Source: Methanimicrococcus sp. OttesenSCG-928-J09
GTDB taxonomy: Archaea; Halobacteriota; Methanosarcinia; Methanosarcinales; Methanosarcinaceae
NCBI GenBank assembly: GCA_030266245.1
Contig: JAJDHP010000002.1
Span: forward strand, 1-64,000
Reading direction: 5' to 3'
Length of the DNA: 64,000 nt
This document shows positions 21,338 through 31,204 of this stretch, piece by piece (positions within the stretch are counted from its first letter, which is position 1; each line of letters begins with the position of its first letter). Position numbers and translations under genes: made by a program. The notes under the pieces were generated by a model that searched no databases, was not told where the DNA came from, and was given only the letters and a program-made list of their open reading frames with translations.

Positions 21338-23416
21338 ATGACAAAATTTTTTGAAATCGATGATCGGGACGGACCGGCCCGCATCGGAAAACTTTACATT
21401 TCAGCCGAGCCGCAAACCACGGAAAAGCGGGCGGCACCTTTTATTCAAACACCGTATCTGATGAATTCTTCAAAACTTGCCGCCGGCGATTTACCGATAA
21501 AAAATCTCGGCACATTTTGGAAATACAATTGGGACGAAGAAGCGAATGCAGCCGAAATAAAAGCGGAAATCGAAAAAACAAGTGACGGAAATCTCCTCAT
21601 TTTGCCGAGAAATCAATTTACGCTGACGTATCCCGAAGAAGAAAATGAAAAGCGTCAGCAAAAAGTTTTTGAAAAAATAAATGCGGCTGAAATCATCGGA
21701 AAAAGACCAACCGCCATCGGCATTCGCCCGATAAAATATTCAAAAGTAATTGAATCTGAGTTAGAAGACTGTCTCTGCGGTGACGAATCCTGCCGCGAAA
21801 CAAAAACACCAAAAATTGAAAAGGAAATTTTCGCTGTTGAAAAACAAGGCTGCGATGTTTACATAATGGAAAGCGCCGGCAGTTTTGACGATGATTCCCT
21901 CGGATATTTTGAAGCGTTTTTAAATGTCAAAGAAAGACTGCCGACCGACACCGCGCTTTGGCTTCCGAATTTGGCAACACCCGAAAACGCCGCAATGCTG
22001 ATTTATCTCGGCGCCGATATATTAGATACAACACGCGCAGAAACCGCTGCCTACAGCAACAAATACATGACAAACGCAGGAACTTTTTTCCTTGAAGATT
22101 TAACAGAACTGCCCTGCAAATGCGCCGCCTGTACAGGGAAAACAGCGGCCGATATGAGGAACCTGTCGGCAGCTGAGAGATACGCCTTGCTTTCCGAACA
22201 CAATATCAATGCGTTGGATGCCGAAATGACATTGGTTCGCGAAAAAATCAGAAGAGGCGTTCTTCGCGAATATGTCGAAGGCCAATGCCGCGTCAGAACC
22301 TGGCTGACAGGTCTTCTGCGACTGTTTGACAGAAGCCCGCTCGCAGAAATGACGGCGCCGGCTTTCAGAAGAGAAACGATTTACGCGACAACATCCGAAT
22401 CACAAAACCGCGCCGAAATTCAGCGTTTTGCGCAGCGCATTTTAGAAAATTATGAAGCGCCGAAAAAAGAAATTCTTGTGATTTTCCCGTGCTCTTCCAA
22501 AAAACCGTATTCGATTTCAGCTTCCCATCAAAGATTTATTCAATCCATCGAGCGCAATCGAAAATTTGTCAATGAACTGATAATAACATCACCGATGGGA
22601 ATTATCCCGAGAGAGTTGGAGCTGACATATCCTGCCGCTCACTATGACACAACTGTAACGGGTCACTGGGATTTGGAAGAACGCGCATGGGTCGGCGGTC
22701 TTTTGGAAGCTTATCTTTTGAAAAATAAAGATCTTTACAAACATATTGTCGCCCATGTCGAAGGACCTTACCGTGAAATCTGTGAAGATATATCCGCCCG
22801 CCTCGGCATTTCAATGGTTTACACAGTTGAAAGAAGTCCCGCTTCTCAGGCAAGTTTGAAAAATTTGAGGCTTGCCGTTGACAAAATCGTTGAAGAGGCG
22901 ACGCCCGCCAAAGAATCCGAAACGCACAAACCGCGCCCGAATCTGCTGAGAAGAGGCGGAACGGAAGAAAAGCTGGACCAAGCAAAAGCAATTGCGCGCT
23001 ACCAATTGGGACCGCTTGCCAATGCGCTGTTTACAGAAGAGACGACAATCAAAGGCAACTTCCCGAAATTCATGCTTTTGGACGGTAAAACACAATTAGC
23101 CGTTTTAGTTCCGCAGTTCGGCCAGCTGGCATTTTCAATAGAAGCCGCCGAGAAACTGATTAAATCCGAACAATACAACGGACAGTACACCGTCAGAATT
23201 GATAATTTCCTGCCGAAAGGATCGCTGCTCGCGCCCGGAATTATTGAAGCGGATTCGGCAATCCGCCCCGGCGATGATGTTATAATTCTCGGCGAAAATG
23301 TCATCGGCATCGGGAAAGCAAAAATGTCAGGATTTGAAATGAATTCATCGACAAAAGGGGTGGCAGTATTGCCGAGACATACGAGATATATTAATGAACC
23401 TGATAACGGAAATTAA
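21338..23416 (+). CDS. arcS: Archaeosine synthase subunit alpha (ArcS/TgtA2), with C-terminal PUA domain
   Basis: 692 aa; PCSSKKPYSISASHQRF and C-terminal PUA-like region. Confidence 0.85.
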   Translation: MTKFFEIDDRDGPARIGKLYISAEPQTTEKRAAPFIQTPYLMNSSKLAAGDLPIKNLGTFWKYNWDEEANAAEIKAEIEKTSDGNLLILPRNQFTLTYPEEENEKRQQKVFEKINAAEIIGKRPTAIGIRPIKYSKVIESELEDCLCGDESCRETKTPKIEKEIFAVEKQGCDVYIMESAGSFDDDSLGYFEAFLNVKERLPTDTALWLPNLATPENAAMLIYLGADILDTTRAETAAYSNKYMTNAGTFFLEDLTELPCKCAACTGKTAADMRNLSAAERYALLSEHNINALDAEMTLVREKIRRGVLREYVEGQCRVRTWLTGLLRLFDRSPLAEMTAPAFRRETIYATTSESQNRAEIQRFAQRILENYEAPKKEILVIFPCSSKKPYSISASHQRFIQSIERNRKFVNELIITSPMGIIPRELELTYPAAHYDTTVTGHWDLEERAWVGGLLEAYLLKNKDLYKHIVAHVEGPYREICEDISARLGISMVYTVERSPASQASLKNLRLAVDKIVEEATPAKESETHKPRPNLLRRGGTEEKLDQAKAIARYQLGPLANALFTEETTIKGNFPKFMLLDGKTQLAVLVPQFGQLAFSIEAAEKLIKSEQYNGQYTVRIDNFLPKGSLLAPGIIEADSAIRPGDDVIILGENVIGIGKAKMSGFEMNSSTKGVAVLPRHTRYINEPDNGN

Positions 23417-23419
23417 AAA

Positions 23420-23593
23420 TTAAAATTCTGCTTTGTTTTGAAAAGCAGATTCTTTTTCCATTTCTGCGATTTGTCTTTTAATATCTGCACGAGCTCTTTT
23501 AACCAACTCTTCTATTTCTTTTTTCTCTTCGGGAGTGTGCTCGGGTGCTTCCCCTATGTAAGTAAATATTTCTGAAAAAGACTCTTTGTTCAA
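23420..23593 (-). CDS. Small acidic/helical protein (57 aa) coupled to the ADP-ribosyltransferase
   Basis: My translation (TTG start): MNKESFSEIFTYIGEAPEHTPEEKKEIEELVKRARADIKRQIAEMEKESAFQNKAEF; starts 6 nt after the ART stop codon. Confidence 0.55.
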   Translation of the reverse strand: MNKESFSEIFTYIGEAPEHTPEEKKEIEELVKRARADIKRQIAEMEKESAFQNKAEF

Positions 23594-23599
23594 ACCAAA

Positions 23600-24301
23600 T
23601 CACTTCCTAATTTCTTTGATAGTGTAAACTGTTGCTATCATATATAAATTGTTTATACCTCTTACCATTTCATATTCAATTGCAACGATTTCATAAGAAA
23701 TATTTCGTGATCTTAAAATTTCACATTCAGATTCATCAATATACAAAGCTTGGATTTCATCTTCTATTTCAAACTGAAAAATAATAGGATTTAGAGGGTC
23801 AGTGTATTGAATTGCATTTTCGATCTTTAAACTGTAACTTCCAAATGCTTTATCGGTATAAATTGAACCGATTTTCGGATTTCGCAACCATCTTGTATCA
23901 AAAACACCCCGATAAATATACTTCATTCCTTTAACTTTACTTTTTTCAATTGCACTGTCAATACATTGAACATTAAAATCAACGAGTTCTCTTTCTTCTC
24001 TTACCAATTGTTCCTAAAAACTTTGAAATCGGCAGCATGAATTAATTACATAACACCACGGTTTGTTTTTCCAATCTTCAGGAACTTGAAAACTCCAATC
24101 TCTTTTTTGCTGATTCCAAAAATGAACGTCCTGATAATTACCGACCGCTGTTTTTTCAGCAGGAGATAGATCTGCCCGATCATAATAAGGAAGCGGATTT
24201 GTTTGGTATTGGCTTTGCTCTTCAGCAACAATATCCTGAAACGGAAAAACGGTTTTGAGAGAATTGTTTGTTGATAAAATATTAGGGTTCTTTTTATTCA
24301 T
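23600..24301 (-). CDS. R-S-E type ADP-ribosyltransferase (VIP2/ADP-ribosylating exotoxin fold) with one in-frame TAG at 24014-24016
   Basis: ORF 24014..24301 and ORF 23600..24007 are in the same frame, separated by TAG GAA CAA; motifs LSPAEKTAVGNY, YRGV (R), GSYSLK (S), ECEILR (ExE). Confidence 0.7.
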
Positions 24302-24526
24302 ACTTTGAAAAGAAAACTGTCCTGTGTTAAGCCGATCGTTTTTTTCAAAAACGGAACTGATAAATAGTTCATCTTAAAAACGGGAGCAGAGAAAATAGAA
24401 ACAGAAAAGGAAATAAAACAGAAAAATCAAAACGAAAAAATCGAAAACAGAAAAATCAAAATGAAAAAATCGAAAACGGAAAAATCAAAAATAAAAAACA
24501 AAAAGAAAAAAGAAAGAAAACAGATT

Positions 24527-24961
24527 TTACTGCTTTCTTCTTCCGAAAATTAAAACTGCGCCGAGAACAGCCGCAATACCGACAGTCATTCCAAATCCGG
24601 GAACTTTAAAGGCAGGAGGTGCGTCTGCATCGGATCCGGTTTCTGTGCCGGAAGAGCCGCTTGTCGGAACCCATTTGGCATACAGTGTTGTTTTGGATGG
24701 AATGCGTGTATCGAAGTCGAATTTATTAATACATGCGGGTTCTGTGTACCAGCCGCCGAATTTGTAGCCTTCTTTAACGGGCGGTTCGGGTTCAGAAACT
24801 GTTCCATATCTTGGAACCGGTTTATTTAAGTAAACTGTATCTTCATCAGACATGAAAATAACAAGGAAATTGTCAGCAGCAAGAGCTGTTCCGGCAAATG
24901 TTAATATCATGAGTAAAGCAATACTGAATAATGTCAGTGTTTTCATATTTTTGGTAACCAT
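24527..24961 (-). CDS. Secreted InlB-type B-repeat protein with PGF-CTERM anchor
   Basis: Signal peptide, EGYKFGGWYTEPACINKFDFDTRIPSKTTLYAKW repeat, C-terminal VPGFGMTVGIAAVLGAVLIFGRRKQ. Confidence 0.8.
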   Translation of the reverse strand: MVTKNMKTLTLFSIALLMILTFAGTALAADNFLVIFMSDEDTVYLNKPVPRYGTVSEPEPPVKEGYKFGGWYTEPACINKFDFDTRIPSKTTLYAKWVPTSGSSGTETGSDADAPPAFKVPGFGMTVGIAAVLGAVLIFGRRKQ

Positions 24962-25022
24962 TAAACCCCTCTTTTTATCTTTCTATTTTTTTTACTTTTC
25001 TTTTTACTTTTTTATTTTTAAT

Positions 25023-25310
25023 TTAAGATTTGGAAAGTATGAAATAAGCAATTATTGCTGCTGCGATGCCGGCAATTGCTAAAAATGCAATCGTTGCGGG
25101 ATCCGGGATGAATGTAATCGGATCGGACATTTCAGCTTTGCCTTGCGGCGGCTGAACTGTCGGACTCGCCATGGATGCAGGCTCTTTTGAAGAATTGTCT
25201 GCAGAATTTGCATAAACGGTGCTTGTAAGTGTGAGAAGAATCAGCAAAATTGTGAAAATTGCCAAAACCGATCTGAATTTTTGATGAAACATAATCTTCA
25301 AATTCCCCAT
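25023..25310 (-). CDS. Small membrane protein with signal peptide and C-terminal TM
   Basis: 95 aa; hydrophobic N and C termini; no family recognised. Confidence 0.5.
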   Translation of the reverse strand: MGNLKIMFHQKFRSVLAIFTILLILLTLTSTVYANSADNSSKEPASMASPTVQPPQGKAEMSDPITFIPDPATIAFLAIAGIAAAIIAYFILSKS

Positions 25311-25796
25311 TTCGAAAAAGTATGCTTTTTGGATATAAAAAATATATCAATTTCTACCTGGCAGATTTTATTATTTTGACTATGAAAACAGATGTATACA
25401 GAACAAACTGATTTATTAAATCTTTTGTAAACCTTCTATTTGTAATTCAAAGTTAACTATACCAAAAGTTTAATATACAAATTTTATGGATTTGTCATTA
25501 TTATTAGATATCAAAAATATCTGAAAATAATTGTAAAAACACGTAACAAGAGAGGAAAAACGGAGTTATGTGCACAGGGATTTTGGATCAGACCGAAAAA
25601 CCGGCAAGCTGTCGGCGTTCGTGTTTTGACTTATTATTTTCCTTCTTATCTTGAGACTCTCTCGTTTGAATCGGGTTTTTGCATGAAATGATAGCATAGC
25701 ATGGAACAGACGAGTGACGAATAGTCAGCGTTTTTTCTGATTTGTTTGATAATTAAACTAAACAATCTGTTATTCACTATCAACAACCCAATTAAC

Positions 25797-25834
25797 CTAA
25801 CTACTAACTAACTACTAACTAACTACTAACTATA
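25797..25834 (+). repeat. ACTAACTACTAACTA microsatellite-like repeat upstream of porC
   Basis: ctaactactaactaactactaactaactactaacta. Confidence 0.75.
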
Positions 25835-25894
25835 TACTGTCTCTATCTTAAACCAAAACAATCTGCCTGATTATCACTTTTAGAGGTTACTACA

Positions 25895-26449
25895 ATGAAA
25901 GAAATCAGAATTCACGGGCGCGGCGGACAGGGCTCCGTCACTGCCGCAGAACTTCTTTCCATTGCCGCTTTTGCCGACGGCAAATTCAGCCAGGCATTCC
26001 CGGCTTTCGGTGTGGAAAGACGTGGTGCTCCGGTTCAGGCCTTTACGCGCTTGGACGATGCACCGATTCGAGTAAGAAGTCAAATTTACGAACCCGACTA
26101 CGTTATTGTTCAGGATCCGACACTCCTTGATGTCGTGAACGTGACCGGCGGTCTGAAAGAAACCGGCGCCTTGATCATTAACACAAAAGAGTCGGCTGAC
26201 GCTTTTAAAAATTTGGACACGAAAGCCAAAATTATGACTGTCGACGCGACCAAAATCGCGATGGATGTCATCGGTGTTCCGATCGTGAACACAATTTTGC
26301 TCGGCGCATTCGCGGCAGCAACCGGCGAAGTGGCTGTTGAATCCATTCAGGAAGCCGTTAAAGAAAGATTTGCCGGAAAAGTCGGCGAAAAGAATGCCGA
26401 AGCCATTCGCATCGCTTATGATTTTGTTAAAGGGGAGATGAAAGCATGA
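25895..26449 (+). CDS. porC: Pyruvate:ferredoxin oxidoreductase subunit gamma
   Basis: [15 protein letters not shown]; porCDAB gene order. Confidence 0.92.
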   Translation: MKEIRIHGRGGQGSVTAAELLSIAAFADGKFSQAFPAFGVERRGAPVQAFTRLDDAPIRVRSQIYEPDYVIVQDPTLLDVVNVTGGLKETGALIINTKESADAFKNLDTKAKIMTVDATKIAMDVIGVPIVNTILLGAFAAATGEVAVESIQEAVKERFAGKVGEKNAEAIRIAYDFVKGEMKA

Positions 26450-26727
26450 AAATAACAATCGGTGCAATCTGCGAACCCGGAACAGCAATGGAAAACAAAA
26501 CAGGCGGCTGGAGAACATTTATGCCGGTCTTTGATTACGACAAATGCACCCGCTGTGCTATTTGTGAAGTGGCCTGCCCTGACATGTGTATTTATCCGGA
26601 CCCGACAACCGCAAACGATAAAGGAAAATGTTTGTACAAAGCTGATTACGATTACTGTAAAGGATGCGGTATTTGCGCGAACGAATGCCCGAAAGATGTG
26701 ATTACAATGACTTTGGAGGAAAAATAA
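26446..26727 (+). CDS. porD: Pyruvate:ferredoxin oxidoreductase subunit delta (2x[4Fe-4S])
   Basis: [12 protein letters not shown] and [12 protein letters not shown]. Confidence 0.92.
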   Translation: MKITIGAICEPGTAMENKTGGWRTFMPVFDYDKCTRCAICEVACPDMCIYPDPTTANDKGKCLYKADYDYCKGCGICANECPKDVITMTLEEK

Positions 26728-27941
26728 TGGCAGTCAACCCGAACGATAAATCAAAGATGGTTGTCGTGGAAGGCTCTTACGCTGTTGCGCACGCCGCAAA
26801 AGTTGCCCGCCCGCAAGTCATTTCAGCTTATCCGATTACACCTCAGACACACATCGTGGAAGACCTCTCCCAATTTATGGCAGACGGCGACATCCCGAAC
26901 TGTGAATATATTAATGTGGAATCTGAATTTTCAGCCATTTCCGCTTTGATCGGTGCTTCCGCAACAGGCGCCAGAACTTATTCGGCAACGACATCACAGG
27001 GTCTCTTTTTGATGCACGAAGCGTTGTTCAATGCATCCGGTATGAGACTTCCGATTGTGATGACAGTCGTCAACCGTGCGGTCGGCGCGCCGATTAACAT
27101 CTGGAACGACCAGCAGGACTCGATTGCACAGAGAGATTCCGGTTGGATTCAGCTCTACGCTGAAGACACACAAGAAGCAGCCGACATGGTTCTTCAGGCT
27201 TTCAAGATTTGCGAAGACAAGAATGTTCTTTTACCGATCATGGTTTGTATGGACGGTTTCGTGCTTTCTCACGTTTATGAACCGGTTGTTCTGATGGACC
27301 AGAAGGAAGCGGACGAATATTTACCGCCGTTTAAGCCGGACGCATATCTTGACCCGAAAAATCCGATGTCATTCGGTACACTTGGTGACCCGTCTGTTTA
27401 TACAGAATTCCGCTACATGCAGGAACAGGCTATGAAGAACGCGCTTTCCGTTATTGAGAAAGCAGCTGATGACTTCAAGAAAGTGACCGGAAGATATTAC
27501 GGCGGCTTGATTGAGGGTTATGAATTGGACGACGCGGAAGTTGTTGTCGTTTCATTCGGTTCGATTCTCGGAACGATTAAGGATGTCGTTGATGAATACC
27601 GTGCAAACGGTGAGAAGATCGGTGTTTTGAAGGTTCGTTCTTTCAGACCGTTCCCGACAGAAGCGATTAATAATGCTTTGAAGAACGCGAAAGCGATTGT
27701 TGTGATTGAAAAGGATATTTCAATCGGCAGAAATGAAGGCGCTTTGTTTACGGAAATCAAAGCCGGTCTCTATAACACGCCGACAAGAATTCCGATGACC
27801 AGCTACATGGTCGGTCACGGCGGCCGCGATATTCGCACGAGCCATATTAAAGAAATTATTGAAGCAACGAAGAAAGTTGCGGAAACTGGAAAGATTGATG
27901 TTGAATCTCAGTTCAACGAAGTGAAGGAGGAATTGTTGTGA
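26727..27941 (+). CDS. porA: Pyruvate:ferredoxin oxidoreductase subunit alpha
   Basis: Starts [32 protein letters not shown] motif. Confidence 0.93.
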   Translation: MAVNPNDKSKMVVVEGSYAVAHAAKVARPQVISAYPITPQTHIVEDLSQFMADGDIPNCEYINVESEFSAISALIGASATGARTYSATTSQGLFLMHEALFNASGMRLPIVMTVVNRAVGAPINIWNDQQDSIAQRDSGWIQLYAEDTQEAADMVLQAFKICEDKNVLLPIMVCMDGFVLSHVYEPVVLMDQKEADEYLPPFKPDAYLDPKNPMSFGTLGDPSVYTEFRYMQEQAMKNALSVIEKAADDFKKVTGRYYGGLIEGYELDDAEVVVVSFGSILGTIKDVVDEYRANGEKIGVLKVRSFRPFPTEAINNALKNAKAIVVIEKDISIGRNEGALFTEIKAGLYNTPTRIPMTSYMVGHGGRDIRTSHIKEIIEATKKVAETGKIDVESQFNEVKEELL

Positions 27942-28831
27942 GCGACAATAAACCATTCAACTTACTGACGCCCGGTCACAATGGCTGTGCCGGCTGCTGT
28001 GATGCTTTGGCTGCCAAATATGTTCTGATGGCTGCGGGTCCTGACTGTATTGTTGTCAACCCGACCGGCTGTTTGGAAGTTATGACGACACCGTTCCCGA
28101 GAACTGCTTGGAACGTGCCCTGGATTCACTCGCTTTTCGAAAACGGCGGCGCTGTCGCGTCCGGTGTTGAAGCGGCTCTTATTGCGATGGGACGCAAAGG
28201 CAACACAAAAGTGATCGGTATGGGCGGCGACGGCTCGACAATGGACATCGGTATCGGTGCTTTGTCCGGCGCTTTTGAACGCAACCATGACATTACTTAC
28301 GTTTGTATCGACAATGAAGCTTACATGAACACGGGTGTTCAGCGCAGCAGCGGTACACCGTTCGGCGCTTCAACCACGACAAGTCCTGCCGGAAGCAAAT
28401 CTTACGGCAACAATACAAACAAGAAAGACATGCCGGCCATCATGGTCGCTCACGGTTCTCCGTATGTGGCAACCACGTCCATCGGCTACGCGAATGACAT
28501 GATCAGGAAAGTCAAAAAGGCGGTTGACACTGTCGGCTCAACTTACATTCACGCGCATGCACCCTGCCCGACCGGTTGGGGATTCGATTCGTCCAAGACG
28601 ATTGAAATGGCAAAACTGGCTGTCGACTGCTGTCTTTGGCCGCTTTACGAAATTGAAAACGGCGAAATCACCGCTGTCAAGAAAATCAAAGACCCAAAAC
28701 CCGTCGAAGAATACTTGAAAGCACAATCCCGTTTCAAACATCTTTTCAAGATGGAAGGCGGCGACAAAGAAATCGAAAAGATTCAGCAGCTTGCCGATAA
28801 AAATATTGCAAAATACGGCCTCGATAAGTGA
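27938..28831 (+). CDS. porB: Pyruvate:ferredoxin oxidoreductase subunit beta
   Basis: GHNGCAGCCDALAAK; TPP-binding GGDGSTMDIG. Confidence 0.93.
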   Translation: MSDNKPFNLLTPGHNGCAGCCDALAAKYVLMAAGPDCIVVNPTGCLEVMTTPFPRTAWNVPWIHSLFENGGAVASGVEAALIAMGRKGNTKVIGMGGDGSTMDIGIGALSGAFERNHDITYVCIDNEAYMNTGVQRSSGTPFGASTTTSPAGSKSYGNNTNKKDMPAIMVAHGSPYVATTSIGYANDMIRKVKKAVDTVGSTYIHAHAPCPTGWGFDSSKTIEMAKLAVDCCLWPLYEIENGEITAVKKIKDPKPVEEYLKAQSRFKHLFKMEGGDKEIEKIQQLADKNIAKYGLDK

Positions 28832-28945
28832 TTCTTCACTTATCATTCTTTTTTTATTTTTGATTTTTTTGAAAAGCGGAGCGGCTCGCGCGCGTGGACG
28901 ACTGCGATTTAAATATGGGTCGCTTTATTTGTTTTTCAGGGAAAA

Positions 28946-29073
28946 ATGAAACATCGTTTTTTTCAAAATTTGTCAAACCCGAACGCCCTTTTTCCAAAAC
29001 CTTAAAAGACAAATTTCATCGAAAAAACGGCGTTCCATTTTTTTGGAATTTAATGAAAAGGGATGTTTCGGTT
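28946..29073. repeat. Family B, copy 3
   Basis: AAACATCGTTTTTTTC...CCCGAACGCCC...CGGCGTTCCATTT...GGGATGTTTCGGTTTT. Confidence 0.8.
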
Positions 29074-29174
29074 TTGAGCAAAAATAAAAACAATCAACCG
29101 TGAATTAAATAATAAAGAATTCTATCACTTTTTGTTGAATTTAATTAAATATAAATAGCCTGCCGATTCTATTA

Positions 29175-29720
29175 TTGTCAGAGGTAAGCAACTTGGAAAA
29201 AGAAAACGAAGGAATGAAATCTGCATTAGAAATCGGGCAGTATTTCATCGGAAAATCAGATCTGCCGAATTCTTGGGCAGGAAATACGAAACTCCAAAAG
29301 CTGTTGTTTTTTTCCTGGCTGATTCACTTTTATAATTTTAAAGAATCTTTGTTTGAAGATGACTTTTTCGCATTCGAAAACGGACCGGTTGTCGAAAATG
29401 TTCGTAAATCATACAAAAATGATTATTTTACCTTAAAGAACAAACCGCTCCCGAAATATTCTGAAAAAGAAATGGAAACTCTGATTCTGACAAATGAAAT
29501 ATTCGGGGATTCAACAAGTGATGAATTGATTGAAATCAGTCACAAATCTCCGATATGGGACAAATATTTCAAAAAATCGATTGTTTCAAGTTCGGAAGAA
29601 AATGTGATTTACGATGCTGAATATTCAAAAATTCCGAAGGAAGAGCTTCAAGAAGAATTAAGAATGATTGAAAATGTTCTGCATGTTTACGAATATCAAA
29701 AAACGCCGGAAGTTGAATAA
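29175..29720 (+). CDS. Panacea/SocA (DUF4065)-domain protein, putative antitoxin
   Basis: LQKLLFFSWLIHFYNFKESLFEDDFFAFENGPVVENVRKSY...SDELIEISHKSPIWDKY pattern. Confidence 0.75.
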   Translation: MSEVSNLEKENEGMKSALEIGQYFIGKSDLPNSWAGNTKLQKLLFFSWLIHFYNFKESLFEDDFFAFENGPVVENVRKSYKNDYFTLKNKPLPKYSEKEMETLILTNEIFGDSTSDELIEISHKSPIWDKYFKKSIVSSSEENVIYDAEYSKIPKEELQEELRMIENVLHVYEYQKTPEVE

Positions 29721-30124
29721 TGGTATTCTGTAAACAAGCTCTGTTTTTTGCTCCCCCGAAGTATATTGAAGGAACGGTAAATCTGTTTAGAACATCTCGA
29801 CCGATGCTCATCGTAAATCATGAATAGGAAACTGAAAAATTAACAATGGTTAATATTACGAAAGCCGAAGGAAAGCCAAAATGTTATTTTGACCCGAGAT
29901 ATGTTTTAATCAAAAACCATAAACCGCCGTTTAACAAACTTTCATTTGCCAAAGTTGACGGTGTTTATGTTTCCGGTTATTTCCAAGATATGAGAAAAAA
30001 GGTGCTTCATCACGGAGATTCTTTAAATGACGATGATTTTAATGAAATCGTATCCAAAGTGAATTTCGACTATCAAATTCAATTTACCGAAGAAGAAGTT
30101 CGCCGGTTTAATGAGTTTAATTGA
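29720..30124 (+). CDS. Putative toxin partner of the Panacea protein, with one in-frame TAG at 29825-29827
   Basis: ATG at 29720 overlaps the TAA of the upstream gene (TAATG); frame is open to 30124 except one TAG; RPMLIVNHE-TAG-ETEKLTMVNITKAE; faint MazF/PemK-like N-terminus. Confidence 0.6.
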
Positions 30125-30178
30125 TTTTGTTTTTCATAATTGAAAATGGAAGATAGGGATTAAAGAGTTGGGTAAGAA

Positions 30179-31183
30179 ATGATAACTGACAAACAAGCAA
30201 ATTATATTCACATAATTAGTTACCTATTCATTTCTTTTTCATTGATTTTTATTCTTTGTGAAATAGGAGAGATTTTTTTGTTTGATTTATTATCATTCCA
30301 ATTAAGCTTCGGATTTTAGTTTGGATTTATTTGTTTAGCAATCGGAGGTATACTTTTATTACTGAACCCATTTAGCGTAGAAGATTATGTAGAAAATCGA
30401 TTAAGGCTATCATCGTGGTATGGAATCATCATTTACTTTTTTGGTCTTTGGGTAACCTTAACTGAAATTGTTTTAATATCTGCACAACTATACGCACCTT
30501 ATAATTTGGATATAATGATTTATCTCAAAGCTTTTCTTCTTACAATCACAGGATTAACTGGTGCTGTGGTCGTACTGCTGAGTTTTTTTGAAATTCCAAA
30601 TTCTGCCGAAGCAGATATAGATGTAGAAAAAGAAAAGAAAATAAGAGAACTTGAAAAAGGATTGGTCTTAATCTTTTCTATAAGTTTTGTAGGATTTCTT
30701 TTTTATTCATTAGCTTTAAACTCAGACCTTTTGAGAGCAGCAATTAGCATGCTGATTTTATTAGTAGGAAGTTTAATAATTAATTATGAAAACAGCAAAA
30801 CAAAACAAGAAAGTAAAAAATATAGTTTGCGTTTGACGGGATATTTGCTTTTTGCTTCAGGTTGCCTTTTGTTTTTAAATGAATGTATAATAATAATTGT
30901 AAGATGGATAGTTGGAATTAACAACGTTACTTTTTTAGAAATGATTTATTGGGTTGGTAATTTTACATTTGTTAACACATATCCAAATGTTGACGTATAT
31001 TTAGAAATATTTTCGATATCAGTAGTAATTTCTGTGTGTATGGCTACAACTATTGTAGCCAAAAAACTAATAAAATATGGTAAAATCAATGAACATAGAA
31101 TGAATGAAATTGAAAAAAAATTAGAAAATATCAAGAAAAATGATAAAATAAAAATAATTGGACCCCAAAGAAAAAGAAGATAA
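30179..31183 (+). CDS. Multi-pass membrane protein with one in-frame TAG at 30317-30319
   Basis: Frame from ATG 30179 to TAA 31183 (335 codons) interrupted only by TAG inside a TM segment: FQLSFGF-TAG-FGFICLAIGGILLLL. Confidence 0.6.
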
Positions 31184-31204
31184 ACGGGGGAATTATTATA
31201 AAAT

